The notes: a model not told the origin generated them from the letters alone. A DNA stretch of 64,000 bases from Sulfuricaulis sp. (GCF_024653915.1 NZ_JANLGY010000022.1:1-64000), one strand, 5' to 3'. Counted from the stretch's first letter, positions 34,776 to 44,272 are shown. Made by a program: numbers and translations.

Positions 34776-35246
34776 ATGCTCGGACTCGCGGGAACATTCT
34801 GCTCCGGTCTGCTGTTCGCCATCGGCCTCGGCATCGCCGGCATGACGCTGCCGCAGAAAGTGCTGGCCTTTCTCGACGTGACCGGCGACTGGGACCCGAG
34901 CTTGGCGCTGGTGATGATCAGCTCGGCCGGCATTTATCTTGTGTTGCACCGGCTGGTGCTGCGCCGCGGTCAGCCGCTTGCCAGCCCCAAATTCTACATG
35001 CCCACGCGCCGCGACATCGACGCGCCGCTGGTGGTGGGCGCAGCCATGTTTGGCATCGGCTGGGGCCTGGTCGGCCTGTGCCCGGGCCCGGCGGTGGCCG
35101 CGCTCGCGAGCTGGCACGAGGACGCGCTGGTGTTCTTCGTTTCCATGATCGCCGGCATGTACGCCTACGGCACGCTCCACGTGATCGGCAGCCACGACCC
35201 CGACGGCGGCGCGAGCGCGCTCGACCTGCTGCTCGGCAAGCGCTGA
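34776..35246 (+). CDS. YeeE/YedE-family (DUF6691, PmpB-like) membrane protein
   Basis: This 156-aa four-helix inner-membrane protein is the second half of a split YeeE/YedE transporter, associated with thiosulfate or persulfide-type sulfur uptake. The signature GWGLVGLCPGPAVAAL has the conserved cysteine, and an N-terminal GLLFAIGLGIAGMTLPQKV helix is typical. It starts 2 nt after the stop of the damaged PmpA-like gene. A longer frame upstream to 34491 is an artefact of that gene. Without its partner half it may not function. Confidence 0.85.
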   Translation: MLGLAGTFCSGLLFAIGLGIAGMTLPQKVLAFLDVTGDWDPSLALVMISSAGIYLVLHRLVLRRGQPLASPKFYMPTRRDIDAPLVVGAAMFGIGWGLVGLCPGPAVAALASWHEDALVFFVSMIAGMYAYGTLHVIGSHDPDGGASALDLLLGKR

Positions 35247-35279
35247 GTACCGCCCAACCCGACAAACCAAGGAGGTGGC

Positions 35280-36029
35280 ATGATCTTCAGACAACTGTTA
35301 GAACCGGTTTCCAGTACCTACACCTACCTGCTCGGCTGCGAGGAAACGCGCCAGGCGATGCTGATCGACGCGGTGCTGGCCACCTGGCAGCGCGATCTCG
35401 AGGAACTGAACAAGCTCGGTTTGAAGCTTGCCTGCACGTTCGATTCCCACATCCATGCCGATCACATCAGCGCCGCGCGCAAACTCAAGATGGAGGCCGG
35501 CAGCCGCATCGCGCACCCGGCGTTCGACAATCTCGCCTGTGCCGACGTGGGGCTCGAGGAGGGCAAACCGTTCGAACTAGGCAGCATCCGGGTGGAGCCG
35601 CTGTTCACGCCGGGACACACCGACGGGCACCACGCCTACCGGGTGGACGGCCGCGTGCTCACCGGCGACGCGCTGCTGATCGACGGCTGTGGGCGCACCG
35701 ACTTCCAGAACGGCGACGCGCCCACCCTTTACCGCAGCGTGCGCGACAAGCTGTTCGCCCTGCCCGAGGACACGCTGGTGTACCCGGCGCACGACTACCA
35801 GGGCCGGCGGGTATCCAGTGTCGGCCAGGAGAAGACGCGCAACCCGCGTCTCGGCGGCGACAAGCCGCTGGCCGAGTTCGTGAAGATCATGCAGGAATTG
35901 AAACTTGCCTATCCGAAGTTCATCGACTACGCGGTGCCGGGCAACCGCGAGTGCGGCAAGTGTCCGTACGGCGTGCCGGAGAACCTGCAGGAGTACTGCG
36001 CGCAGATCGGCGAGAGCGTGCAGGGTTGA
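35280..36029 (+). CDS. Persulfide dioxygenase-like MBL-fold protein
   Basis: This 249-aa metallo-beta-lactamase-fold protein of the ETHE1/Blh type is predicted to oxidise glutathione persulfide to sulfite. Metal ligands: SHIHADHISA, TPGHTDGHHAY, and the TGDALLIDGCGRTDFQNG block that sets ETHE1-like enzymes apart from glyoxalase II. A strong AAGGAGG site lies 8 nt before the ATG. The C-terminus has an extra CGKCPYG motif. With the YeeE-type genes it forms a common sulfide detoxification set. Confidence 0.9.
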   Translation: MIFRQLLEPVSSTYTYLLGCEETRQAMLIDAVLATWQRDLEELNKLGLKLACTFDSHIHADHISAARKLKMEAGSRIAHPAFDNLACADVGLEEGKPFELGSIRVEPLFTPGHTDGHHAYRVDGRVLTGDALLIDGCGRTDFQNGDAPTLYRSVRDKLFALPEDTLVYPAHDYQGRRVSSVGQEKTRNPRLGGDKPLAEFVKIMQELKLAYPKFIDYAVPGNRECGKCPYGVPENLQEYCAQIGESVQG

Positions 36030-36114
36030 TCCGGCCCCTCCCGGTCGTGAATGACGCGCTGGAAATAATCGACCCGGTGTAACAGTAAATCACTCCGGGA
36101 TTGCGGCGGCGCCG

Positions 36115-37176
36115 TCAGTCGCCGTGGTTCTTTTGCCTGATCGAAGCCGCGAAATCGAGCATGCGCTGCGTGGCGCGCAGCGCCTTCACCCGCACCGCCT
36201 CTTCCACGTTCACCTCGTTCGCGCCCGTTTCCAGCACGTCAGCAAGGTTGGCCAGCAAGTTCATTGCCATCCACGGGCAATGCGCGCAACTCTCGCAGGT
36301 AGCGCCCTCACCCGCGGTGGGCGCGGCCATGAGGATCTTGCCCGGCGCGGCCTGCTGCATCTTGTAGAAAATCCCGCGGTCGGTAGCCACGATCAGACGC
36401 TGGTTCGGCAGGGTTTTCGCCGCCTGGATCAACTGGCTGGTCGAGCCGATGACGTCGGCCAGATCCAGCACCGCCGTCGGCGACTCGGGGTGCGCGATGA
36501 TCGCGGCGTCGGGATGCTGGCGCTTGAGCGCCGCCAGCGCCTCGCCCTTGAACTCGTCGTGCACCACACACGTGGCGTTCCACATCAGCATGTCCGCGCC
36601 GGTAACGCTTTGAATATATTTGCCGAGGTGCTTGTCCGGCGCCCACAGGATTTTTTCACCACGTGCCTTGAGATGCTCAATCAACTTTACCGCAATGCTC
36701 GAGGTCACCACCCAGTCCGCGCGCGCTTTGACCTCGGCGCTGGTATTGGAATACACCACGACCTGGCGGTCGGGATGGGCGTCGCAGAAGGGAATGAACA
36801 GGGACGCCGGGCAGCCGAGGTCGAGCGAGCACTCGGCCTGCAGCGTCGGCATGAGCACGCGCTTTTCGGGGTTGAGGATTTTCGCGGTCTCACCCATGAA
36901 GCGCACCCCGGCAACCACCAGCGTGCGCGCCGGATGGTCGTGGCCGAAGCGCGCCATCTCGAGCGAATCCGACACGCAACCGCCGGTCTCCTCGGCCAGG
37001 CGCTGCAAATCTTCGTCGACGTAGTAGTGCGCCACCAGCACGGCGTCCCGCTCCTTGAGCAGGCGCTTGATGCGGCTGCGCAGGCGCGTACGCTCCTCCT
37101 CCGAAGCCGGCGGGGGCGGCGGTGTTGCCGGTAGCTTGACGGCCACCGGGATGGGAATTTCAGCTCGCTGGTTCAC
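36115..37176 (-). CDS. nadA: Quinolinate synthase NadA
   Basis: This 353-aa [4Fe-4S] enzyme condenses iminoaspartate with dihydroxyacetone phosphate to quinolinate for NAD synthesis. Cluster cysteines are seen in [21 protein letters not shown] and [22 protein letters not shown] and [14 protein letters not shown] are further family marks. It is a single gene, with no nadB or nadC nearby. The 165 nt after its start on the other side contain no recognised feature. Confidence 0.95.
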   Translation of the reverse strand: MNQRAEIPIPVAVKLPATPPPPPASEEERTRLRSRIKRLLKERDAVLVAHYYVDEDLQRLAEETGGCVSDSLEMARFGHDHPARTLVVAGVRFMGETAKILNPEKRVLMPTLQAECSLDLGCPASLFIPFCDAHPDRQVVVYSNTSAEVKARADWVVTSSIAVKLIEHLKARGEKILWAPDKHLGKYIQSVTGADMLMWNATCVVHDEFKGEALAALKRQHPDAAIIAHPESPTAVLDLADVIGSTSQLIQAAKTLPNQRLIVATDRGIFYKMQQAAPGKILMAAPTAGEGATCESCAHCPWMAMNLLANLADVLETGANEVNVEEAVRVKALRATQRMLDFAASIRQKNHGD

Positions 37177-37341
37177 GCTCTACCTCTGGTTCGCGGCTGG
37201 TGGGCCGTCTCAGAATCAATCTGCTTCACCATCATTTAATCACCCGGTGGTGATGGCAATCAATTATCGGTCAAGTGCGCAGATTTAAACCACCGCAACG
37301 GTGTGTGTATCAGCGTCCTTTGCAACAGCAGTAAGCAAAAC

Positions 37342-38229
37342 TTATGACGTCCGTGTCTTTTGTCCACGCATCTGCTCCAGCACCAACAGCAGCGAGCTCG
37401 TGTCCTGCTCGCCGAAGCCGCTGGCCATGAGGGCGTCGAGCTGCTGCATCACCTGCGCGGTGACGGGCATTGGCAGGCCGGCGTCACGCGCGATTTTGAG
37501 CGCGACGCCAATATCCTTGTGGTGCAGCGCGGCGATAATGCCGGCGGCGAAATCACGCTCGACCATCTTCTTGCCCAACACATCAAGCATGCGGCTCGCA
37601 CCCAGCCCGGTCATGACCGCCTCGCGTACCTTGGCCGGGTCCGCGCCCTGCTCGCGCGCAAACAAGAGTGCCTCGGCCGCACCCTGCAGGCAGGCAAGCT
37701 GGGCGATCTGGTTGGCGAGCTTGGTTACCTGTCCGGTTCCCAAAGGACCCATGTGGAAGATGGTCTTGCCCATGCATTCCAGCAACGGTTTCACGCGCTC
37801 GAAAACAGTCTTTTCACTGCCGACGAAAAACGTGAGCGAGGCCGCCTTGGCCCCGGCCACGCCGCCCGAGACCGGCGCGTCCAGCATGGCAATGCCACGC
37901 TCGGCCAGGCGCTGGCCAACGCTCCGCGCGATCGCGGGCGAAATGGTGCTCATATCCACCATGATCATGCCGGGCAGATCACTCTGAACGATCCCGTCCG
38001 GCCCGAGCGCCACTGATTCGACGTCGACTCCGGCGGTGACCATGGTGAACACCACTTCGCTCGTGCGCGCCACCTCGGCCGGCGTGGGTAGCGGGGTCAG
38101 GCCGAGACGGCCGGCGTGGGCGCGCGAGCGCTCGCCGCGCGCATAAACATTCAGCGTATGGCCGGCGGCGAGCAGATGCCGCGCCATCTCGCCGCCCATG
38201 TTGCCGAGGCCGATGAATCCGAGCCGCAT
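37342..38229 (-). CDS. GarR/3-hydroxyisobutyrate dehydrogenase-type reductase
   Basis: This 295-aa beta-hydroxyacid dehydrogenase has NAD(P) motif GFIGLGNMGGEMA, substrate motif DAPVSGGVAGAKAASL and the catalytic lysine in GTGQVTKLANQ. It would reduce tartronate semialdehyde or oxidise 3-hydroxyisobutyrate; the two are not separable by eye. The ATG at 38229 has AAGG at a proper distance; a GTG at 38238 is the other option. Confidence 0.88.
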   Translation of the reverse strand: MRLGFIGLGNMGGEMARHLLAAGHTLNVYARGERSRAHAGRLGLTPLPTPAEVARTSEVVFTMVTAGVDVESVALGPDGIVQSDLPGMIMVDMSTISPAIARSVGQRLAERGIAMLDAPVSGGVAGAKAASLTFFVGSEKTVFERVKPLLECMGKTIFHMGPLGTGQVTKLANQIAQLACLQGAAEALLFAREQGADPAKVREAVMTGLGASRMLDVLGKKMVERDFAAGIIAALHHKDIGVALKIARDAGLPMPVTAQVMQQLDALMASGFGEQDTSSLLLVLEQMRGQKTRTS

Positions 38230-38354
38230 GAGTTTCACCTTCTGCCGACGGAGAAGATGAACATTATCTCATTTGGCTTCAACCGCGTGAGTCCGAAAAA
38301 CGGAATGAATGCCGGGGTCATTCATGGACCGGGCCATAGGCGCTGATATCCGGG

Positions 38355-39821
38355 CTAGAAAGGAATGAACAGGAAAGCGTTTGCGTACGAACGGTGGTAA
38401 TGGTTGCCGCTGCTGCCCAAGCCCGAAGCGTCGCCGTAACCGGCCTTCAGTTCGGTTCGCATCCCGCCCGGGAGACGGCCCTGCGCGCCGACTTCCGTTG
38501 ACAGGGGATAACTGGGGTCTTGATCCACCACCTGCCGCCCCGCCCCCACCATGCCGTGCACGGACCAGTCGGCCGACAGACGCCGGCTCAGAAAAAGTTT
38601 CACCACTTCCTCGTGGAACTCGCGCGGGTTGAAGTAACCGTGGCTAACCGTTTGTTCGCTGCGGAAGCGGCGCGCATAAATCTGGAAGCGGAGACTGAGA
38701 TTCTGTTCCGGGAATGCATGAGGATCGAAATTGATGCGCAGCACCGTGCCGTCACGGTCGTTGCCGTCGCTGAAGTGCTGGCGATAGAACGCCAGCGCCC
38801 CCACGCCCAGTTCACCCAGACGGTGATCGCCGCCCAGCGTCACGGTGTCCAGGGTGATCCGGTTTTGCAGGGACGTAACCGTTTTGACGGCGCCCGACTC
38901 GGCGTTGAACGAGAACCCGCCGGTGTCGCTCGGGCGATAAGCCGTATCGAAAGCCCCCCAGGTGTAATCCCAGTCACCAAACTGGCCGCCGCCCAGCCGT
39001 AACCGGAACGGAATCTCGTGGTTCAGGTTTTTCCTGATCTGCCCGTAAGCCTCGGAAACATGCGCCGCGCCATGACCGTCGCGGAGGGTTTCGGTACTGC
39101 CGCCGACCTGCCAGAAGGCCTTCCACACGGAATCGCCCGGCGCTGCCGGGGCAGCCACACCGTTTTGAAATCGGGCCGCCAGCTCCAATCGGCGGCTGTG
39201 CAGGCCGTCGCTGTCGCGCGCGAACTCCACTTCCGCCAGCGCCGTGCGCGCCAGTCTCCGGTTCATCTCGTCCCGTTGTTTGAGATATTCCGCGTCGAGC
39301 CAGCCGCTCGCGGTGGCGGGACTGACCACCTGCGCATGGGGTTCCAACGCCTGCGCGGCACAGACCTCGCGGTCGAGCAGCAGACAGGCGCGCGACTTCT
39401 CGATGGCGGCCTCGAGCGAGGAGGTCTCCGTCTCCGCCAGCAACACGAGCGCGGCGCGCGGCCGGTCCAGGACGCTCAGCGTGCGCGCGAGCTTGGGCAA
39501 AATAGGGGCGCGCTCCTCCCGGGTTTCCGCGAGCGTCAGCGCCTCCCGGTACGCGCGTTCGGCGGCGCGATAGTCCTGAAGCCAGAAAGCGGCGTGGCCG
39601 AGCCCGAGCAGGGCCGCGCGGCGATCCTGGCGATTATGCCCGGACAACCGTGACAGCGCCTGCTCGAAATGGGATTTCGCCGCGGTTGGATTGTCTTGAC
39701 GCAGAGCCTCGTGTCCGGCCTGGATCGCCGCCGTGCCGTCACCGGTAGCGGCGTGCACGCAAGGCGTTATCGCCAGGCTGACAATCAGCCCCGCGACGGC
39801 CAACAGTCGCCGCGCCGTCAT
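38355..39821 (-). CDS. TPR plus outer-membrane barrel protein (PgaA/NfrA-like)
   Basis: This 488-aa exported protein has a signal peptide ending CVHAATGDG, TPR-like helical repeats over about residues 28-200 (AAIQAGHEALRQDNPTAAKS, ALLGLGHAAFWLQDYRAAER) and then a beta-rich region to a C-terminal HRSYANAFLFIPF, which ends in phenylalanine as outer-membrane barrels do. This architecture matches polysaccharide export porins such as PgaA. Its start overlaps the glycosyltransferase stop by 4 nt, so it likely exports that enzyme's product. Confidence 0.8.
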   Translation of the reverse strand: MTARRLLAVAGLIVSLAITPCVHAATGDGTAAIQAGHEALRQDNPTAAKSHFEQALSRLSGHNRQDRRAALLGLGHAAFWLQDYRAAERAYREALTLAETREERAPILPKLARTLSVLDRPRAALVLLAETETSSLEAAIEKSRACLLLDREVCAAQALEPHAQVVSPATASGWLDAEYLKQRDEMNRRLARTALAEVEFARDSDGLHSRRLELAARFQNGVAAPAAPGDSVWKAFWQVGGSTETLRDGHGAAHVSEAYGQIRKNLNHEIPFRLRLGGGQFGDWDYTWGAFDTAYRPSDTGGFSFNAESGAVKTVTSLQNRITLDTVTLGGDHRLGELGVGALAFYRQHFSDGNDRDGTVLRINFDPHAFPEQNLSLRFQIYARRFRSEQTVSHGYFNPREFHEEVVKLFLSRRLSADWSVHGMVGAGRQVVDQDPSYPLSTEVGAQGRLPGGMRTELKAGYGDASGLGSSGNHYHRSYANAFLFIPF

Positions 39822-41212
39822 TTTGTCCCCCAGGTTTTGCGCCGGTTCATGAATTCGGCGTAATAACCGGCCACGGACGCGGGCGACATCAACAGCTGCG
39901 CGAACAGGATATAGAAGATGAATCCGAAAATGTTGCGTCGCACCCGCAGCTTCGCGTCAACGAACATCCGTTTCTGCACGTGATACATCAAGAAATTGTT
40001 CATTACGCCGAGCGGCAGCACGGCCAGCGTCATGGGCCCCGCCAGGAAATAGTAACCGAAGCAAGCCGCGATCAATCCCGGCAGAAAACACACGAGATAG
40101 ATCGTGTCCAGAAACGGATAGAACAGGTTGAGATAAAAAAAGGTCGAGTTCAGCCGGAACACCTTGAGTATCTGGGGATGCAGCTTGAACGCCTCGATCA
40201 GGCCGCGCGCCCAGCGGCGTCGCTGTTGATAGAACCTGACATAGGTCTCGGGCACGTTGGTGAACACCACCGCATTCTCGGCATAGCCGATGCGGTAGCC
40301 GCGCTTGAGCAGGCTCCACGACAACACGATGTCCTCGCCGACCGTGTCGGGCCAGCCGCCAACTTCCAGCAGGGCCTGCCGGGTATAGAGCGAAAACGCC
40401 CCCTGCGCCACCAGGGTGCCCTGATACAGGCTCTGGGTGCGCTTGACCACGGCGATGCCGTGGAAATAGTCCCACTCCTGTATCCGGGTGAGCCAGTTGC
40501 GGCGGGAGTTCTTGACGTTGATCGCGCCGGCCACGGCCACCGTGCCCGGCGGATCGCTGAGAAACCGCGACACGATATTTTCCAGCGCCTTCTCGTGCAT
40601 GAAGGTGTCGGCATCGACAGAGATAATCAGGTTGTGGCGCGCCTGCGCGAGCCCGGCGTTCAGGGCATGCGCCTTTCCGCCATTCCGCGGCAGGGCAATG
40701 ATGTTCACGTTCGGCGCGTTGACCGCGCGCGCAATTTTGACGGTGTCGTCCTTGGAGCCATCGTCGATCAGGATGATCTCGACGTCGCCCGGATAGCTCT
40801 GCTTCTGCAGTTGCGTGAGGGTTTCGGCGATGTTGTCTTGCTCGTTGTAGGCCGCCACCAACACGCTCACCGGCGGGAGCGAGGCATATGTCCGGGCCGG
40901 CGGACGGCGATCCAGCAGCAGGCTGAAGAAGATGAAGGCGAAAGCGAAGCCCGGCATGATGGCGATGCCCAGGACGACTAGGGTCGCGACCGGGTACGGG
41001 ACGTAGACGGACAGATCGGCGATCCAGGGCAGCGCCAGATACCAGCTGAGGCCCGCCCAGCCGAAAGCCATCAGCTGCGCAAACGCGAGCTTGAATTTTA
41101 CCGGGACATACTTCCGTGAATTTTCTGGTTGTGGCGGCCTTCCCTGATCGCTGAAACGCGTTTCGTGCTCAGGGCCAACCAGCGCCTGATTCAGGTCTTT
41201 GAGGTCTCCCAT
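39818..41212 (-). CDS. Processive GT2 glycosyltransferase (PgaC-like)
   Basis: This 464-aa inner-membrane glycosyltransferase makes a beta-linked polysaccharide, by analogy with poly-N-acetylglucosamine synthase. Family-2 motifs: VLVAAYNEQDN, LIDDGSKDDT, SVDADT, the acceptor-site GEDIVLSW and QQRRRWARG (the Q-x3-R-W block). Two helices precede and about four follow the catalytic domain. The N-terminal 40 residues are hydrophilic. The ATG at 41212 is preferred over a GTG at 41218. No deacetylase or PgaD gene is nearby, so the polymer is uncertain. Confidence 0.85.
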   Translation of the reverse strand: MGDLKDLNQALVGPEHETRFSDQGRPPQPENSRKYVPVKFKLAFAQLMAFGWAGLSWYLALPWIADLSVYVPYPVATLVVLGIAIMPGFAFAFIFFSLLLDRRPPARTYASLPPVSVLVAAYNEQDNIAETLTQLQKQSYPGDVEIILIDDGSKDDTVKIARAVNAPNVNIIALPRNGGKAHALNAGLAQARHNLIISVDADTFMHEKALENIVSRFLSDPPGTVAVAGAINVKNSRRNWLTRIQEWDYFHGIAVVKRTQSLYQGTLVAQGAFSLYTRQALLEVGGWPDTVGEDIVLSWSLLKRGYRIGYAENAVVFTNVPETYVRFYQQRRRWARGLIEAFKLHPQILKVFRLNSTFFYLNLFYPFLDTIYLVCFLPGLIAACFGYYFLAGPMTLAVLPLGVMNNFLMYHVQKRMFVDAKLRVRRNIFGFIFYILFAQLLMSPASVAGYYAEFMNRRKTWGTK

Positions 41213-41414
41213 TGCCACAAAAGACTTGCAAGGGCTGTGCCAGCTACTTCTTTAAAAACCGCGGCTTAGCCCCTGATAGGGAAATTTTTGCGCGTTTAAC
41301 TCTTTTTCAGGCGCGGCAAGTCGCTGCGACGATACGCGGCAGGGGGAAATAGGGCATTCGGACGATCGATGAGGGAGGGATTACCCGGCTGATTGACCTT
41401 ATTTTATTTTGTAG

Positions 41415-41831
41415 TTATCCAGTCGGGTATTCCGGATGAACTGGCAGCTTGTCGCCACTACAGGACCACTTCACACGCGAATCCCAGTAAATGCGGAATT
41501 GCGGCTTGAAGTCCAGCTCACTGTCGATCGAACCGGCCGGGATAACAACCATCCCTGTTTCCCTCACGTAGCGTGGCAACCGACCGCCGCAGACGGAGCA
41601 GAAACAATTAGTGAAGCGCTTGGCTTCGGGGACTTTGTACGATTTGATCAGCGCCTCCCCCTCGATCCACTTGAGCGATCCGTGCGGGATGAGCAGATTC
41701 GAGGCATGGCCCGTGCCCGTGGCCTTGCGACAGCGCGAGCAATGACAGTGATAAAACCATTGCGGGTCGCCGCTGACTTCGTATTGCACGGCACCGCAAA
41801 GACAACTTCCGTTAATGATGGTTTCGGGCAT
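41415..41831 (-). CDS. GFA-family zinc protein, copy 1
   Basis: This 138-aa protein of the glutathione-dependent formaldehyde-activating (Gfa/CENP-V) fold has zinc cysteines in GSCLCGAVQYEV, CHCSRCRKATG and CFCSVCGG. Most members have unknown activity. Its start codon is followed by the family's usual beta-strand. The 196 nt between it and the glycosyltransferase start contain nothing recognisable. Confidence 0.85.
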   Translation of the reverse strand: MPETIINGSCLCGAVQYEVSGDPQWFYHCHCSRCRKATGTGHASNLLIPHGSLKWIEGEALIKSYKVPEAKRFTNCFCSVCGGRLPRYVRETGMVVIPAGSIDSELDFKPQFRIYWDSRVKWSCSGDKLPVHPEYPTG

Positions 41832-41934
41832 GGGTTGTCCGCCAAAGGCTTGAAGATGGAATAGGTTATCTCATGCGGGCGGCCCACGAAAGAATTTCTC
41901 CGGCCCCTTCTATTCAGCCTTCGCCAGACAGACG

Positions 41935-42336
41935 CTACGCCAGATTCTCGGAAAATTCATTCAACATTTTTATTATTTCAGGCGAATATTTTTTCGACAG
42001 CTTTTCGCGGAACACGGCGATGTCTTTTCGCGCCGATTCGAGCTTGCCCGTGCCCATGCGGCTGAGGCGGATGTGAAAAGAGCGTCGGTCCGAATTATTT
42101 TCGGTCACTTCCACAATCCCCGACTTGATCAGCTCGCTGATCAGCACGCTGGCCGTGGCACGCCGAACGTTCAGTTTCTCGCTCATCTCCGTCACCGTGG
42201 CCTGCCCCATCTCCGCCAAATTGTCGAGCAGCCGATACTGGGGCACGCGCAGCCCCGAGTACATCAGTGACACCGACACGTTCCTTTCCAGCGTCTGTGC
42301 CGCCTTGAGCAGCTTGACCACATCCAGGTTTTCCAT
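41935..42336 (-). CDS. MarR-family regulator
   Basis: This 133-aa winged-helix repressor has dimerisation helices at both ends and a DNA-recognition helix in LNVRRATASVLISELIKSG followed by wing TENNSDRRSFHIRL. MarR proteins usually repress a divergent gene and respond to phenolic or electrophilic ligands. Here the divergent gene encodes a MAPEG protein, and an inverted repeat lies between them. Confidence 0.88.
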   Translation of the reverse strand: MENLDVVKLLKAAQTLERNVSVSLMYSGLRVPQYRLLDNLAEMGQATVTEMSEKLNVRRATASVLISELIKSGIVEVTENNSDRRSFHIRLSRMGTGKLESARKDIAVFREKLSKKYSPEIIKMLNEFSENLA

Positions 42337-42422
42337 GACGTGACCTGATTATTGTTTGTTAGCGAAACTAATCAAATTCTCTGATTTGTGCTTAACCAGT
42401 TTGGCAGATTTAATCATTTCAG

Positions 42423-42462
42423 GATATGCCGATTGACTATATGTGATGCCCATCGGCATATC
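42423..42462. promoter_or_regulatory. Inverted repeat between MarR and MAPEG genes
   Basis: A perfect 11-bp inverted repeat (42423-42433 with 42452-42462) with an 18-nt spacer lies in the 258-nt divergent gap. It is a candidate operator for the MarR-type regulator; no binding data are implied. Confidence 0.5.
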
Positions 42463-42594
42463 AATCTGCGTCAACCGCCGAAACGGAAAAACAAGCAATG
42501 CGGAAGCCACCGTGATGTTCTTACTTAAATTTTCGATAAGCCGATTGGTGGCCCGGGAAATACAATCTCTAAACAAAAAACAAAGGAGAAGAAC

Positions 42595-43002
42595 GTGACA
42601 AGCATGATGACCAGCGAGATCTATTGGCTCACCCTGATAACTGTTTTCTCGAGTTTGTTATTCATCCCCTACGCCTACGTCAGAATATCCCGGATTGGAT
42701 TCCTGCGTCTCCTGACCAGTCCCTTGCCGGGAGACGACCCATTCAAAGAGGAGTGGGCGCACCGCGCCTATCGCGCCCACATGAATGCAATTGAAAACAT
42801 TGTCATCTTCGCACCGCTGGTGCTGGCAGTTCACGTCACTGGAGCAAGTAATGAGGTCACGGCGCAGGCCAGCGCAGTCTATTTTTGGGCTCGTGTCGTT
42901 CATGCCCCTTTTTATATTTTTAATACTCCATTTATAAGAACGATCGCGTATTTTGTCGGTCTGGGCGCGTGCCTCGTCCTTGCTTATCAGCTATTGGCGT
43001 AA
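42595..43002 (+). CDS. MAPEG-family membrane protein
   Basis: This 135-aa protein with four hydrophobic helices belongs to the MAPEG superfamily (microsomal glutathione transferase-like). Family marks: RAYRAHMNAIENIVIFAPLV and the later FWARVVHAPFYIFNTPFIR. The start is GTG at 42595 with AAGGAG 6 nt upstream; ATG codons at 42604 and 42607 are too far from it. Bacterial MAPEG proteins may detoxify lipid peroxides or electrophiles, consistent with MarR control. Confidence 0.85.
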   Translation: MTSMMTSEIYWLTLITVFSSLLFIPYAYVRISRIGFLRLLTSPLPGDDPFKEEWAHRAYRAHMNAIENIVIFAPLVLAVHVTGASNEVTAQASAVYFWARVVHAPFYIFNTPFIRTIAYFVGLGACLVLAYQLLA

Positions 43003-43074
43003 TCGCCGCCAACGACGGTTGGGGGCAGAGTCCCGATATCAAGACCCGACGGAGATTCGGAGGGGCTAAATAAA

Positions 43075-43098
43075 AAGGCCTGGCGTTGGCCGGGCCTT
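43075..43098 (+). terminator. Terminator hairpin after MAPEG gene
   Basis: A 10-bp stem with one wobble pair (43075-43084 with 43089-43098) follows the MAPEG gene by 72 nt. The T-run on the + strand is weak, while the reverse strand has TTTTTA, so it may act on either strand. Confidence 0.55.
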
Positions 43099-43142
43099 GG
43101 AGTGTGTTATTGCTCTAACGAGTGGCGGGGCTGTGAATTAAT

Positions 43143-43328
43143 TCACTCCGGCCCTTTAAACTGCTCATCCTTCGTGACGGTCTCGCTCTGATCCAGTGAC
43201 TGATCCGGATTTTCATCGGATTGAGGAGGAGCGTTTTTCTCCAGCTTGCGCTGACGCTTCTCTTCCATTTTCTTCTTCTTTTGCAGTTCTTTCTGGCGCT
43301 TCTGAAACTGATAGTTGGGTTTTGCCAC
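43143..43328 (-). CDS. Small Lys/Glu-rich conserved protein
   Basis: This 61-aa soluble protein begins MAKPNYQFQKRQKELQKKKK, a start shared by small proteins annotated in many gammaproteobacteria. The first half is strongly basic, the second acidic (QSDENPDQSLDQSETVTKDE). The function is unknown; the charge pattern could suit nucleic-acid or ribosome contact. It is convergent with the MAPEG gene. Confidence 0.75.
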   Translation of the reverse strand: MAKPNYQFQKRQKELQKKKKMEEKRQRKLEKNAPPQSDENPDQSLDQSETVTKDEQFKGPE

Positions 43329-43495
43329 TATTGCGCCCTCACCATATGGAGTTAAACCGTATTATGTCAGGCATTGTGGCGGGTGTCCTGACGCCCGGCG
43401 GCTGTTTCGGGCAATAAATGGGGCAGATACCGGTATTTACTCTAATATTTACTAAAGCGTTTTGGCTGGCGGGTAGAAGCAAATCGGGAGATTTT

Positions 43496-44122
43496 ATGCC
43501 GGAAACGTTGTGGTGGGTGGCGGCGCTGTTTGCCGCCGTGGGCGTGGCGCTGATTGTGGCGGCGGGTACGGCGCTGCGGCGACGGCGCCCGCTGCGCATG
43601 AGCCTGCGGCTGCTGTGGGCGCTGGTGTTTCTCGCGGGCGCGGCGGCCAGCGGCGCCATCGCGCTGGGTGTGCAGGGTTATCGCGCGCTGACGCACGAGG
43701 AAATCGCCGCCGTGGTGCGCACTGAACCGCTCGGCCCGAATCGCTTCCGGGCGCAATTCCGCTTTCCCGACGGCAGCGAAGCAACGTACACACTCAGCGG
43801 CGATCAGCTGTACGTGGACGCGCGTATCCTGAAATGGCATCCGTGGGCCAATATTTTCGGCCTGCACACGGTGTATGAACTCGACCGCGTCGCCGGGCGC
43901 TATCACGATCTGGCGCAGGAGCAACAGCAGCCGCGCACCGTGAAATCACTCGCGCCTGAACGGGAAGTGGATTTGTTTAAATTACGTCAGCGCTACGCGC
44001 TGCTGAGTCCCCTGCTCGATGCCGAATATGGCTCGGCGACCTTCGCCGCCGCCGACAGTCCCGCGCAATATGAAGTGCGCGTCTCGACCACCGGCCTGCT
44101 GATACGCAAGCTGGCGCCTTAA
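43496..44122 (+). CDS. Hypothetical membrane-anchored protein
   Basis: This 208-aa protein has two N-terminal helices (about residues 5-24 and 38-60) and a roughly 150-residue domain that would face the periplasm. Similar proteins are sometimes labelled cation/multidrug efflux pump, but nothing here shows transport. The segment WHPWANIFGLHTVYELDRVAG is distinctive. The start at 43496 was chosen since the upstream extension lacks a binding site and would precede the first helix. Confidence 0.7.
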   Translation: MPETLWWVAALFAAVGVALIVAAGTALRRRRPLRMSLRLLWALVFLAGAAASGAIALGVQGYRALTHEEIAAVVRTEPLGPNRFRAQFRFPDGSEATYTLSGDQLYVDARILKWHPWANIFGLHTVYELDRVAGRYHDLAQEQQQPRTVKSLAPEREVDLFKLRQRYALLSPLLDAEYGSATFAAADSPAQYEVRVSTTGLLIRKLAP

Positions 44123-44272
44123 TCCAACCGAAGGGAAAACTCGAACAGCGGTATTGGCGAAAACTCCGACCTGGCCCGGGTTTTTGGCTGACCGGTGGTC
44201 CTGTCAGGCGCCCGAACTCCACCCTAGACTTGGCTACACTTCAAGACAGCTCCCCGAACAAACAGGTGACAC

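Noticed and set aside
42349-42576. 75-aa leftward frame filling the MarR-MAPEG gap
   Set aside because: It covers the presumed control region including the inverted repeat, has no good start site and no recognisable motif.
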